Positions 35,168 through 45,200 of a stretch of DNA of 64,000 nt are shown one piece after another; the stretch's first letter is position 1; every line of letters begins with the position of its first letter. The notes under the pieces were generated by a model. It saw nothing but the letters and a program-made list of their open reading frames with translations, made no database searches and was not told the origin of the DNA. The position numbers and the translations under genes were made by a program. Source of the DNA: Obscuribacter phosphatis_A (GTDB lineage: Bacteria > Cyanobacteriota > Vampirovibrionia > Obscuribacterales > Obscuribacteraceae); the NCBI GenBank assembly GCA_017303615.1, contig JAFLCK010000015.1, positions 62,001 through 126,000 of the forward strand, given 5' to 3'.

Positions 35168-36883
35168 TTAGGGTGCGCCCTGTCTTACCATGGCACCTAA
35201 AAGGCCCATTACCAAGACCACAATAACTATCACTGCCTGCGACTTGAGAAAGACGCGACTGAGACCTACATAGTTGAGGTAGAGAGTCCAGAAGAGCGAG
35301 ACATAGAGCCCTATTTCAAATTTACCTAAGGCGATAAAGGAAATAAGGATTGGCGCTCGGCTATAGCAGAGTACTCTCAGAACGCCGTTGAAGTCGCCTT
35401 TGCCGAAGATTCTCTCGAAGGCGAAATTGACTAGGCAGGCGCCCACCAAGGTAGAAACTAAACCGAAGGTCAGCTCACCAAATAGCGGAAAAAGGCTGAA
35501 TTTGAAGAGGCAGCGCAAAAGAGCGGTAGCAAACTCAATTGATAGAAGAAAGAAAATCGGTTCGGCGTTAGAGCCGTCTAGGGGCAGACGATCAAAAAAG
35601 TCGCGTGGATCTTTCAAGACGTTGCGGGCGATCATTATATTCAGGGCGGCAATACCGAAAACATCGCCCCGTCCAATTCGTGCCGCCTCACTATAGTCTT
35701 TCGCATCATCTTCTTTGCGTTCAGTGATTCCGGCTCTTCTAAGAGCAGCAGCACCTCTGGAAACTTCTTTCTCCGGCGCTTTTTTCAGGGCTTCGTTTAG
35801 TGCCGATTCTTGTTTCTTCCTAATTGGTTCCGGCGCCTGATTATTCTGCTTGGCGCGGTTGAGCGCTTCTTCATATTCTCTGGCGAATTTTTCACGGTCG
35901 CTGCCGGGCGGTCTTAGATCTGTTCTTTTGATTGGCTGTGCTTGTTCAGTCAGGTCTTCTTTTTTGAGGGCGTTCAATTTATTATTGGTTTGACCAGGTC
36001 TTGGACCCCAATTGGGGTCTAGACTAGACTTTTGGGCGGCATTGGTATTAGCGGCGGTGCGTTCAAAAGTACGCGAAGCCTCGTTCATGGCTGCGATTTC
36101 TTCACTAGTCGGCATGGGGCTATTGAAGCTGCTGTCCTGCCCGACAGTTTCATTGCGCCTGACATAAGGCGCTGGGCTAAGCTCGCGGCGTGGTTCATTT
36201 TTTGTTGGTAGGGGCGGCAACTGTAGTTTGGGAAAGTTACTACTGTCTTCCGGCTTGAATTCGAGGGGGCGATAGCTTGGGGTACTGTCGTCAGCCTTCT
36301 TTTCGGTTTGATTTTCTTGCTGTCTTGCTTCTGGCTTTGCGGCAATATCGGTGTCGCCGTTCTTGCGTTTCAATTCGCCCTGCGGCCACTGCGGCTCAGC
36401 CTTTTCTATTTTGACCGGGCTTTTGAAGTCGCCGGCAAGGGCATGTTTTATCACTTCTTCAGCCAGGCTTAGACCTTGGTTGGCATAGGGTTGTCCTGTT
36501 TCGCCCTGTCTGGGCGAGGCAAGACTCTCGCCGGCGCCGTATCCGGCATTAGCTGAATTATTAGGATTGCTAGAGCTGCCAGAACTACCAGCATTACTAG
36601 GTTTACTTGGTGCCTTTTGCCCGGGCCAAGCGCAGGCATCAATTTCCGAGGGCTTATAGTTTAGTCCGGCAAAGAGGTCGGGATGTCTGCCTGAGCTTTC
36701 CACATCTTCTGATACGCCTGAGCTATTGGCCTGTACAGGCGCTTGCCCGGTACCAGATTTGGTGGCTTCCTTCTTGCTTTTCTCTTCTTCTTGCTTGTCT
36801 GCCACTGTTTGGGTGCCTGGATTAACCAGACAATATTGTATATGTAGATCGCTCTTTTGGATGACAAGCGTGCTCAAAGACAA
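35168..36883 (-). CDS. Disordered Pro/Gln-rich protein with C-terminal Yip1-like membrane domain
   Basis: 571 residues from TTG 36883; the start is uncertain because two TTGs stand close together. Residues 30-360 are low complexity (Ser, Asn, Pro, Gln, Lys), probably cytosolic and disordered. The C-terminal 170 residues carry five membrane segments (EPIFFLLSIEFATALL, LTFGLVSTLVGACLVNF, LCYSRAPILISFIALG, YVSLFWTLYLNYVGLSRVF, VIVIVVLVMGLLGAMV), in the Yip1-family pattern with the P-x-L-x-S/F-x region. Role unknown. Confidence 0.75.
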   Translation of the reverse strand: MSLSTLVIQKSDLHIQYCLVNPGTQTVADKQEEEKSKKEATKSGTGQAPVQANSSGVSEDVESSGRHPDLFAGLNYKPSEIDACAWPGQKAPSKPSNAGSSGSSSNPNNSANAGYGAGESLASPRQGETGQPYANQGLSLAEEVIKHALAGDFKSPVKIEKAEPQWPQGELKRKNGDTDIAAKPEARQQENQTEKKADDSTPSYRPLEFKPEDSSNFPKLQLPPLPTKNEPRRELSPAPYVRRNETVGQDSSFNSPMPTSEEIAAMNEASRTFERTAANTNAAQKSSLDPNWGPRPGQTNNKLNALKKEDLTEQAQPIKRTDLRPPGSDREKFAREYEEALNRAKQNNQAPEPIRKKQESALNEALKKAPEKEVSRGAAALRRAGITERKEDDAKDYSEAARIGRGDVFGIAALNIMIARNVLKDPRDFFDRLPLDGSNAEPIFFLLSIEFATALLRCLFKFSLFPLFGELTFGLVSTLVGACLVNFAFERIFGKGDFNGVLRVLCYSRAPILISFIALGKFEIGLYVSLFWTLYLNYVGLSRVFLKSQAVIVIVVLVMGLLGAMVRQGAP

Positions 36884-37079
36884 AGCTCTTGGCAGCCGTT
36901 TAGATTAATTCTGCCTGTCTGCATGATGTCGCAATTGGTGGCGGAAACATTTTCTAGCAATCTCTGTCTCTAAGAAAGTGAGCAATGCTAGAGGCTTCTG
37001 CCAATGCCTGTTTTAGAAATTGAGAATCGACAGGAAAAATCTTGGCAAGCACGGCACTGCAATCAGACCTTAATCAGTC

Positions 37080-37108
37080 TTGCTCTGTAACATCTTGTCA
37101 TGCATAAT
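37080..37108 (+). promoter_or_regulatory. Promoter of the 37158 gene
   Basis: TTGCTC, 17-base spacer, CATAAT; a leader of about 40 bases with GAGGT then leads to ATG 37158. This is a leadered gene, unlike the seven listed extended -10 cases. Confidence 0.4.
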
Positions 37109-37157
37109 ATTGTCGTGCCAAGAGCTTTTCTGACGCTCTATTAATGAGGTAACAAAA

Positions 37158-37502
37158 ATGTCGACCAAAGCCCTGATGAGAGCTACGGACCATTCGATAA
37201 TCAAGCAAAAGCTATCCGGAGATGAAAACAGTCAGGAAGATAGTCCAGTCAAGGTCGACATAACAGCCGGCTATCGGGCTCTTATGCGCGACAATACTCT
37301 GGCTGGGCGTCATGCCTCCCGTGCCTTCCGTAACGGCGAAAAGGAAGAAAGCAGTTCCCGTCTTAGAATGGTCTCGCGTTTGAGACAGAAAGAATCTTGG
37401 TTGATTTGGCGCGATATAGTGCGCGACCTTGACCGTTCTTTCGGTAGTCTCTTGCAGCGTATTTCGCCGGCTATGTGGTTGAAGGAAAGTAAGCCGTCTT
37501 GA
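37158..37502 (+). CDS. Small basic hypothetical protein
   Basis: 114 residues, ATG with GAGGT eight bases upstream. Highly charged, about 15% Arg, with helical C-terminus SWLIWRDIVRDLDRSFGSLLQRI (residues 85-107, broken at Arg). No signal peptide or family. Bounded by a promoter upstream and a strong bidirectional terminator downstream, so it is transcribed alone. Confidence 0.65.
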   Translation: MSTKALMRATDHSIIKQKLSGDENSQEDSPVKVDITAGYRALMRDNTLAGRHASRAFRNGEKEESSSRLRMVSRLRQKESWLIWRDIVRDLDRSFGSLLQRISPAMWLKESKPS

Positions 37503-37609
37503 GCGAATTATAGATAGTTAAGGCAATATGCAGGCGCTAAAAGACAAGCGCTAAAAGACAATATAGATACGCACACTAGAAGTAGTATCCAGCCTGCTGA
37601 GAGAATTTG

Positions 37610-37633
37610 AAAGAGCCCCTAATGGGGCTCTTT
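37610..37633. terminator. Bidirectional terminator
   Basis: Perfect 10-bp stem AAAGAGCCCC / GGGGCTCTTT with loop TAAT, then TCTTT, placed between the convergent 37158 gene and the DUF4239 gene whose stop codon starts at 37636. Confidence 0.85.
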
Positions 37634-37635
37634 CT

Positions 37636-38439
37636 TTAGCTGTGATTGTTTGAGTCGTCGGTTTTGAGGCCGAGCTGGTTTTCGAAAATCAATTTGTCTA
37701 CTTTAAGGGCATCGGCGCCCACTTGCAGATCTCCCGAAAATGGGGCGCCGAATAAGACCACCAGATAGAGATTGAGTGATATCAAAAGCGATACCATACT
37801 TGTCATCACCACTTGCGCTGCCAGGCTCTCAATGGCAAAGAAGTAAGTAAAGACCACAGTGACGATGCCGCCCAAGATCAAAACAAACCATTCCACCGGC
37901 GGCACACCATAAGTGGCAAGATTGGTGCGGGCGCGTCGGTTATCCCAGACCTGGCAAGCTTCTTGTACGATTATTGGATAAATTGCCTTTTGGTTTTCGT
38001 TTACCGGTTCAAATGAAATCACTTCTTTCATAAGAATAACCACATCACGTCTGGCTTCTCTGTCAATTTCGCCTTTGCTCATGGCCGGCCATTCGCGTTC
38101 TATCACCTCAGTGGCATAGGCATGACAGAGTCCGCGTATTGCATTTGCCTTGGGCTGTGGCAATTTCTCTGCCAATAGAAAAACATCAGCCAAGCTATTA
38201 GCTTCGGTTTCTACAACAGCGCGGGCATTTTGAAACTTGGTCATAGCGTCTACCACAACCAGACCAAGCAAGACTGCATACATGGTGCCAACCACTGAAA
38301 GCAGGTAGCCGCCCACTTCATGGCATTGCTTCAATTTATCGAGGTGAAAATACTTTCTCACCAAAAGTAAGCCCGCCACCGAGCTGAGAGAAACCCCCAA
38401 AATCAAGGCAGCGCCGCTTAAGTAAGAGTCCAAGTTCAC
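37636..38439 (-). CDS. DUF4239 (bestrophin-like) membrane protein
   Basis: 267 residues from GTG 38439 with AAGAGGT upstream. Four membrane segments in two pairs: residues 7-27, 42-66 (GGYLLSVVGTMYAVLLGLVVVDA), 182-204 and 209-232. The cytoplasmic loop between them has NARAVVETEANSLADVF and VWDNRRART, the signatures I associate with DUF4239 proteins. Function in bacteria is unknown; bestrophin-like anion conductance is proposed for the family. Confidence 0.85.
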   Translation of the reverse strand: MNLDSYLSGAALILGVSLSSVAGLLLVRKYFHLDKLKQCHEVGGYLLSVVGTMYAVLLGLVVVDAMTKFQNARAVVETEANSLADVFLLAEKLPQPKANAIRGLCHAYATEVIEREWPAMSKGEIDREARRDVVILMKEVISFEPVNENQKAIYPIIVQEACQVWDNRRARTNLATYGVPPVEWFVLILGGIVTVVFTYFFAIESLAAQVVMTSMVSLLISLNLYLVVLFGAPFSGDLQVGADALKVDKLIFENQLGLKTDDSNNHS

Positions 38440-38493
38440 GCCAGTACCTCTTAAGTTTGGTCAATTTAGGTGACTGAGCGTTAGTTTACAGCT

Positions 38494-38628
38494 TTAACGG
38501 CCAAAAGGTTTCATGTGCAAGAGATCTAGAGCTCTGTCTAGAAAAGCTGTAACTTCGTCGTGGGCGATTGTATATAGGAAAACCGCCAGGAAAGTGAAGA
38601 CCACTGAATAAAAAAGTATGCTGACCAT
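38494..38628 (-). CDS. Candidate 44-residue membrane peptide
   Basis: An ATG-to-TAA frame shorter than normal ORF cut-offs, upstream of the DUF4239 gene on the same strand. One membrane segment (ILFYSVVFTFLAVFLYTIA, residues 4-22), then an amphipathic helix DEVTAFLDRALDLLHM and KPFGR. No clear Shine-Dalgarno sequence. Coding is likely from the membrane-helix plus amphipathic-helix order, but chance is not excluded. Confidence 0.4.
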   Translation of the reverse strand: MVSILFYSVVFTFLAVFLYTIAHDEVTAFLDRALDLLHMKPFGR

Positions 38629-38788
38629 ATTTTTTGCTGATCTGTTTGTTGGGTTACTTGGTGAATTAGATCGTTAGTTAGTTGTTGAATTGGATGCTAA
38701 CGACCATGTTAGTATCTTGCCAAGTGGTTTAAGGGTGGGTTAAGAAAGGGACTTTCTTGGCTAAAATCAGACTCATTGTTGGCTCTAG

Positions 38789-39271
38789 TTAGTGTTTGCA
38801 GTTCTCATGCCCGCCACTGTGGCTATGGCCAAGAAAACTACCGGTAGTGAAGCGTCTGTTTAAAAGATGAGTTCCTACTAAAAGTAGGTTGCCGAAGGCA
38901 ATCAAGGGTAATTCCAGGCGTTCCGAAACAAGAGTGTCGCGTCCAAAAGCGACACTCAATACGGTTACCATGCCAATTACCAAGCCCACTAAGGCGATTA
39001 CTTTCTTATGTCTGAAATAGCCGGGCACGATTGCAAAAACAGCAAAGGCAACTATGGCGCCAATGAGGGTGTTTTCAACCCAGGGTTCTTCCAAAAATTT
39101 GAGGTTAAGGCCAATGAAAGGAACAGCTGCTATCAAGACTGGCAAGGCCAAACAGTGAATTAGGCAAGCGATAGAGGCGAAAATGCCAAGATTATCCAGA
39201 GATAAAATAGCTTTGTCCTGCCCTAGATCAATTGGATCAGGAATATCTTGGTTAGTCTCATTTTCGGTCAC
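38789..39271 (-). CDS. MerC-domain membrane protein with His-rich tail
   Basis: 160 residues, four membrane segments. C36-L-I-H-C40 in the first segment is the metal-binding motif of MerC-type proteins; the tail HSHSGGHENCKH is a further metal site. Located 26 bases after a Fur-family regulator gene, so both are probably one zinc- or other metal-responsive unit. No merA, merP or merT is present, so a mercury-resistance role is not supported; zinc or cobalt handling is more likely. Confidence 0.85.
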   Translation of the reverse strand: MTENETNQDIPDPIDLGQDKAILSLDNLGIFASIACLIHCLALPVLIAAVPFIGLNLKFLEEPWVENTLIGAIVAFAVFAIVPGYFRHKKVIALVGLVIGMVTVLSVAFGRDTLVSERLELPLIAFGNLLLVGTHLLNRRFTTGSFLGHSHSGGHENCKH

Positions 39272-39297
39272 TATTCAGGACCTCCGGACTACTTTCA

Positions 39298-39723
39298 TTA
39301 GTCGCGCGATTCTTTATTGGCGCAATCTTGGCATATACCGAATAGTTCAAGCATATGACTTTTGATTTGAAAACCGTGGCTTTTCTTGATTGTTTCTTCG
39401 AACTGTTCGATCAAGCATTCGTCGAGGTGGACGCTTTTGCTGCAGTTCTGGCAGACCAGATGGTGGTGATGTTCGCCGGGATGCACCACCTCATAGCGCT
39501 TTTCGCCGTCGCCCAGCATTACTTCCTGTACTAGACCCTGCAAGACTAGGGCTTCCAGTGAACGGTAGACTGTTGTCAATCCTGGCGCCTTAGCGTCTTC
39601 AGTACGCATCAGACCATAGATATCTTGGGCTGATGAAAGGTCGTCCAGCCTTTTCAAGTATTCAAGGACTTTCTTGCAGCCCTTGGTTAGCTTTGTTTTC
39701 TCGTTTCCTAGGTGTAGATTCAT
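39298..39723 (-). CDS. Fur-family metalloregulator, probably Zur
   Basis: 141 residues from ATG 39723 (a TTG one codon earlier is possible). Winged helix with recognition helix GLTTVYRSLEALVLQGLV, then HPGEHHHHLVCQNC (sensor His cluster plus the first structural Cys pair) and ICQDC (second pair). The pattern, and the metal-transporter gene next door, fit a zinc-responsive Zur better than iron Fur. No clear Zur box was seen upstream. Confidence 0.9.
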   Translation of the reverse strand: MNLHLGNEKTKLTKGCKKVLEYLKRLDDLSSAQDIYGLMRTEDAKAPGLTTVYRSLEALVLQGLVQEVMLGDGEKRYEVVHPGEHHHHLVCQNCSKSVHLDECLIEQFEETIKKSHGFQIKSHMLELFGICQDCANKESRD

Positions 39724-39899
39724 CAATCAGTCTAAAGTCAGTCAAACAAAAAATCGCCAATCTGAATAGGTAATAAATAGGATAGCAGGACATCCATAAT
39801 CCTAGCTTTTTACTTGCTTTAGGAATCGCAAAGAGTCTTTGTAATTTCTTGCTCGCTCTCTTGGGCAAATGCTAGACTAATTCTTCTTGCGTTCGGCAA

Positions 39900-39971
39900 G
39901 GGCGATTAGCTCAATGGTGGAGCACCTCGTTTACACCGAGGGGGTTGGGAGTTCGAGTCTCTCATCGCCCA
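39900..39971 (+). tRNA. tRNA-Val (UAC)
   Basis: Acceptor arms GGGCGAT and ATCGCCC, anticodon arm CCTCG-TTTACAC-CGAGG with anticodon TAC, T-loop GTTCGAGTC, discriminator A, no encoded CCA. Second valine tRNA in the window. Confidence 0.96.
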
Positions 39972-40002
39972 AATTTTATAAGTCACAACTTAATCAAGGC
40001 CT

Positions 40003-41064
40003 ATGCCGATGAAACTGCCCAGAGAAGAGCTTTGTCAGGTGCTTTCTCTTCAGTCTTTTGTGGCTCAGTCCCACGATGTATTCGCCAGCCTGCTTGCGCC
40101 GGGGGAGCGATTCATTGGCGTTTATTTGAATGAGAGTGACGACTTTTTTTTATTAACCGATATCGGTTTGCATTACATAAAGGGCGAAATCGCCCGTTTT
40201 GTTCCCTTTACATCCCTGGCTGCGATCGAGCTGAATGTCAGTCCAGAACTGGTTCTTAGGCTCAAAGACGGCAGTAAGGTAACTATCCAGGTGCGCAATT
40301 TCACCGAAGAGTGCGCCGATATTTTGGTCGTCAAGTCATTTCTCGAATCTGTACTGAAGTTTTTAGAGGTGCCGCAGCATAGTGAGATAGGAAAGATAAG
40401 CAATGCTGAAGACTTAAAACGGTTTCTTGTAACTTACAGAGGCTTGCCTTCGGATCTCGTCCTAAGAAGCCTTGCCGGAGCCCTAGCTAGTGAAGAGCTT
40501 CCTGAAATCTTGGCAAGAGCTGGAATCGCTCGCAGTTTTTCCTCAGAGCCCCAGCTATGGCAGGCTCTCGCTGTTCTCCTCACCTGCCGCAGCGGTGAAT
40601 CTCTCAAGGCCGAGCTTTCTGGTCTCGAGGCTTCTTTACCGATATCGAATAATCAACCGATATCGCCTGATGATGGCAAACTAGCCGAGCCATCAATTGA
40701 AACCTTGTCTCTGCTTGACGAAGGCTGTCTGCGCGTATTGGCTGATGCCATCGAAGCAGTCAAGCAAGCCGGTCTCGGTGTTCTTACCGCCGAGTATCTC
40801 CTCTTCAGTTTGGCCAGAGCCTATCCTGATTCGGTAAGAGAATCATTTGGCGAGAGTTTTGATATTCAAAAACTAAAGCGAAGTCTGCCTAAAGAAAATG
40901 AGGCTAAATCTTATGCTGGCGGCAAGGCTATCTTTTATTCTCGTACCACCGTAGCAGTTTTAGAGCAAGCTCGCAGTCTCTCCTTAACTGAAGGTGATGG
41001 GCGCATCTCAGCCACAGATCTTGCTTTTGCTGCTCAGATCATCCTAGAGAAAGCTTACAGCTAA
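40003..41064 (+). CDS. Hypothetical protein with PH-like and Clp-N-like regions
   Basis: 353 residues, no signal peptide. Residues 25-115 read as a small beta-rich PH-like domain (DFFLLTDIGLHYIKGEIARF, AAIELNVSPELVLRLKDGSKVTIQV, the latter cut at residue 80). Residues 225-353 look like two Clp R repeats: GCLRVLADAIEAVKQAGLGVLTAEYLLFSL and the second half SRTTVAVLEQARSLSLTEGDGRISATDLAFA (segments around residues 233-262 and 305-335). Clp R domains recruit substrates or bind partner proteins. No ATPase domain is present. First protein gene after tRNA-Val. Confidence 0.6.
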   Translation: MPMKLPREELCQVLSLQSFVAQSHDVFASLLAPGERFIGVYLNESDDFFLLTDIGLHYIKGEIARFVPFTSLAAIELNVSPELVLRLKDGSKVTIQVRNFTEECADILVVKSFLESVLKFLEVPQHSEIGKISNAEDLKRFLVTYRGLPSDLVLRSLAGALASEELPEILARAGIARSFSSEPQLWQALAVLLTCRSGESLKAELSGLEASLPISNNQPISPDDGKLAEPSIETLSLLDEGCLRVLADAIEAVKQAGLGVLTAEYLLFSLARAYPDSVRESFGESFDIQKLKRSLPKENEAKSYAGGKAIFYSRTTVAVLEQARSLSLTEGDGRISATDLAFAAQIILEKAYS

Positions 41065-41170
41065 ACCAAAATTTCAGCCTTTAGATACTGGCTTGCATCA
41101 TCCTGCTGGCTGATATAGCCGACCCGCCTTCCCAGCTAAGATCTGACCACAGATTTGGAGATGGCACTTT

Positions 41171-42172
41171 ATGGCAAACAGCATTATTCAGAAACAGTCC
41201 CCTGCTTTTACCTTCGTCTTTCGCACCCATGGCGGATCGGAGAAACAACTTCACGACCGTTCTCATATAAAGTCGGCTTGTCGCGAGATTCTTAAGCGCC
41301 ATACAGCTGATAACACTGATAACTATGAGGCTCTAGCGGCAAAATGTGAGAGCCTAATTGACAAAATTGACTTTCAGAGCGGTGCAAGTTCGCTTGCTCT
41401 TTTTGTCAGCACCGAAAAGGCTGAAGCTGAAACCTTTTATCTTTTCTTGCCCGAGGTCTTTTATTGCGGCGAGAATTTCTCCTCTCTAGAGTCTACCTAC
41501 GCCAGGCAGATATCGGCACCCTATCTTTATTTCAACTTTAGTCCAGCCGGTGTGGATGTTTATCTGGGTAGGGGTCTGCATACCGAAATGCTCGACAAGA
41601 GTGAGGAGCTACAGCACTTCCAAGCTGTCTATAGTAAGCGTCCGACTGCAAAATGCGATAAGGACGGTAGAAAGTCGGAGGGCTTTGATCATCATTTTCA
41701 TAGTGAATTGTTTGATGCCTGGAAGAAATTAGCTTACAAGCATGCTTATCCCTGCTATGCAACCGGCCTGGAGTTGATCGGCGTTAGCCTAGATGAGGTC
41801 AAATCTTTCGGTATCGATATGCTTTATGGTACAGGGCACAGTGCTGCTAAAGGCGATCTCAAGGACATTTTATCGACTCTCAAACAAGAACATAGAAATG
41901 CTTTGGCTAAAACCTACGCTGAGCGGCTTGAGACTGCACAGGGTGCCCATAAGCTTGTGGTATCTTCTGAAGAAATCTTAGATTTGGCAAAAGCCGGACA
42001 AGGCGAGACCTTACTGTTGGAAGATCCAGAGTGGATGGTAGAAAAAGAACAGCAGTTCTCCACCATTCATGAAGCTATTGCTGAAGTGGTCAAGTTCCAC
42101 GGTAAAGTAGAGTTTATGCCGAAGTCCAGCTTGGCTAAATGGGGTGGACAGGCTCTGATTCTGAGATATTAA
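41171..42172 (+). CDS. baeRF-like (bacterial/archaeal release-factor-like) protein
   Basis: 333 residues from ATG 41171 with GGAG upstream. The C-terminal third matches the pattern of baeRF proteins, eRF1/Dom34 relatives: SSEEILDLAKAGQGETLLLEDP, then IHEAIAEVVKFHGKVEFMP and the closing ALILRY. The middle has YPCYATGLELIGVSLDE, and the fold order (release-factor domains 2 and 3) fits. No GGQ motif can be seen, so peptide release is not expected. Bacterial baeRF genes often sit in conflict or ribosome-rescue contexts. Family placement is by pattern only. Confidence 0.55.
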   Translation: MANSIIQKQSPAFTFVFRTHGGSEKQLHDRSHIKSACREILKRHTADNTDNYEALAAKCESLIDKIDFQSGASSLALFVSTEKAEAETFYLFLPEVFYCGENFSSLESTYARQISAPYLYFNFSPAGVDVYLGRGLHTEMLDKSEELQHFQAVYSKRPTAKCDKDGRKSEGFDHHFHSELFDAWKKLAYKHAYPCYATGLELIGVSLDEVKSFGIDMLYGTGHSAAKGDLKDILSTLKQEHRNALAKTYAERLETAQGAHKLVVSSEEILDLAKAGQGETLLLEDPEWMVEKEQQFSTIHEAIAEVVKFHGKVEFMPKSSLAKWGGQALILRY

Positions 42173-42250
42173 AACTATCAGGCGGCGTCGGGGCTCCTAA
42201 TTTTTGCCGACTTGTTGTAGTCCTAGAGCATTTGCTTGAAGGAGCGCAAG

Positions 42251-45200
42251 ATGGAGATCGTTCGTCCAAAGGGAGTCCCCGACGCTGCAACCTGGAATAA
42301 AGATGATAAGCTTTGGCAACTTGGAGCTTTCAGCCCCAAATTCAAGAAAAAACAAGTACCGAGTGGACAATGGCATTATTGGAGCAAGATAGGCTCTTTG
42401 GTTTGCGTCGCTCACTTTGATGAGAATGGCAGTTATGACGGTTCCATAGAGTGTTTTCATCCGGATGGTAGCCTAGCCAGCCGTGGATTTTGGAAGAATG
42501 GCAGCCGTTGTGGTCACTTCGTCTTTATTAGATGTGAGGGCGAGACTGATCAAGCGTATCCCGCCAATCATGAAACCTGGCGCTATGAATTCGATAGCAA
42601 TGCCAACTGGGAAGAGCACGATGAGCACTGGTACCTGAAGGACGGTACCGAATGCACATCGGATGGTCGGTCTCTCGCTGAAGCATTTGACCTCGATGTT
42701 TTTTTTCTGAACGCCGAGCCGGATAATTTCGTTCAGATGAAACTGCCTGAATTTGCCAGGCTCTATCAGCCTTCTCAGGCTTCTCAGGCTGAGCTAGCTG
42801 AGAGGTTTCAGGAAAGAGAGCGAGAAAGAGAAACTCTAGTTCAGAACCTGCAAGAAATATGGGGAGTGGCTCCGCCCGCTCTCGTCGACACACTTTATTG
42901 GCTTGGTCAAGTTCAAGATGACCAGTGCCTTCAAACAAGCGGTCCGGCTACAGTGCGCAGGTTTGATGGGAATATTTGGCAGGCATTAATCACCAATCCC
43001 TATGAGAATATAAACGAGGAGATTGCCGGAGCCTTTATGGGGGCTGTTAAGTTAGGTAGAACTGGTGACAGCGATGGAATTTGGGGGACGCTTTTCTCGA
43101 AAGCGTCGGGTCTGCCCCATGAAGCAATCTACCAATGGAGTCACGATACTTATTGTATCGATGATGTTTTGGCTCTCAGCTATGATGATTTTGCCTTCCA
43201 AGTAGCGCTCTGTCAGGGCTCAGTAAGCGAGCGCCTTTCGCTTGCATGTGAAGAGCAAGGCTGGGCGAAATTGGCAGGACGAGTAGCTACTCCTTATCAT
43301 CTTTCCGGGCGCATCGCCGATAGTGACGCAATTGATTTCGAAGCTGCTCGACATGACAGAGACAATCTCTATCGCCGCAATTTCTGGCGCTCTTATTGGA
43401 TAATCGAACTTCTTAAGGCACCAAGTTATTTCAAGCTTTCGCAGTTCAAAGAAACCATCTTTCCCGGTTGCTTTGATATCACTGGCGGTGCGCCATCTTT
43501 TTCGCAAGGTCTTGCCCTTGGTTTAGAGATACCGCCTGTAGCGATCAACATCTTATTTACTCTCTTCTTCTTGTCTGAAGATGAGAGGCTAAAGGAAGCT
43601 GCGGCAGTCTTTAAGGGCAGTAAAGCCAAGATTGTGCGAGACCTTGTAGAGCTATTGGATGAGGTCGGCGAAGGGCTTGTTCTAGACTCTTACGGAGAAA
43701 AAATAGATTTGCTTGAGAGACGCAAGCTGATCAATAAGCAAGACGCAATCGAGTCCTGCCATGGCGAAGTGCAGACAGAAGATCCGCTCTGCCACCTTTC
43801 TCCCCTCAATAGGCTTGTCCTATCTTACCTTTTGGAGAATAACAAAAATGCCGGTCAAGCAGGGCAGCAAGCTCTTTTTCAGGAAGCTCTTTGGTTTTTG
43901 CAAGAACGAGATAGTAAAGCCATAGAAGAGTTTGAGCGGGCATTTTGGCGACTTCTTGAGCAAGGAAAACCGGCACCGCTAGGGCTCTGCTTTGCTATAT
44001 CAGATAAAGGTTGTTTGACGCCTACGCCAGATTTGCAAAATGCAGTAAGACAATTTCTTACACTGACAGACGTTACTGATCAGTATTTCATCAAGCGCAC
44101 CATCGCTTGTCTAGTGATAGCGGCGGGCAGAGACCCATTTTTACTTAGTTATGCCGGTCGTCTAATCAAAGAAATTGAGGCTGAATGCGCAGGTCTCAAA
44201 GATTTTGAAGCTCGAATGGCGCTATCCAGTTACGACCAGATCTTGAAAGAGCTTATGAAGGGGATTCGATATGTTCTGCCGTTTCTTGAACAGAAGCAAA
44301 TCGAAGAGAGTGGCTTGACCTGTAAGAGTCTTCTAGCACTGCAAAGTTTGTACATTAAGAACTATAGTTTTGAAAACGCTACCGAATTGCTTATTACCCT
44401 CATAGCCTTGGGTGAAGAAGCCGATCGACTCCTTCCTCTAATACGCGGTCTTTTGTCTGCTAACGATAGCCCCCCTCAGATTGCATCACTCTTAGCCATA
44501 GAAAACTTGATTGACAGGTTTAGTGAAGAAAATCTGCGTGAATTTGCCACTCTGAGCTTTAGAAATCCAGACGAGAACGATAGTGCTGTCACTCTTGCCT
44601 ATGGGCGGGCTGGTCTTGCCTTAAGCAAACGTTTCCCCGAGCTTTTGCAGTCTTTTGCTATCGAAGAAATTCTAGAGAATGTTGCCGAACTCTCTTGTTA
44701 TGGTGAAGAGAGATGGCTTGATTTTCGCCTCTTACTTTGCGATACAGCGCTCAAGCATCAAGACCTTCCACTTGATAAGATTGAACCGCTTTTGCTTTTG
44801 CCTTTTGCCGGGGCTTCATTGCATCGCGCTTGGCAAAAGGTTCTGGACTCTCGTCAACCAGCAAAGCAAGCATCGGGTTCGACTGTTGTCAGCCTGCCAT
44901 TTCTTGTTTGCCATGGTCTAGAGCAGCTTGCCCGAAAACAGCTTGGCGCAAAACAGCCTGATTTAGCCCAGTTTGAAGGGGATATATTGAAAGACCCTCA
45001 GTTCTTAGAGTCACTTTTGCCTCTTTTAGATAGAGATGATTTAGTCGGTCTTGATCTTCTCTTTGACCTACTTAGCGAAGCTCCGCTTAGAAAGGCGTTG
45101 TTTCCTTTGCAGCAAATGGTTCTCAAGCTGAGGTCCCATTTTCGCGCCATCGATCCTGGTTCCTCTCTGCCTCAAGTACTGAGTTCTGCCATAAGAGCAT

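Noticed and set aside
38789..39271. Mercury-resistance operon
   Set aside because: The MerC-like protein stands alone with a Zur-like regulator; no merA, merP, merT or merR-type gene is seen.
41081..41302. 73-codon minus-strand frame between 40003 and 41171 genes
   Set aside because: Overlaps the start of the strongly supported 41171 gene, no ribosome site and no family.
42528..42938. 136-codon frame on the minus strand
   Set aside because: Antisense to the large HEAT/MORN-like gene; composition is that of a shadow frame.
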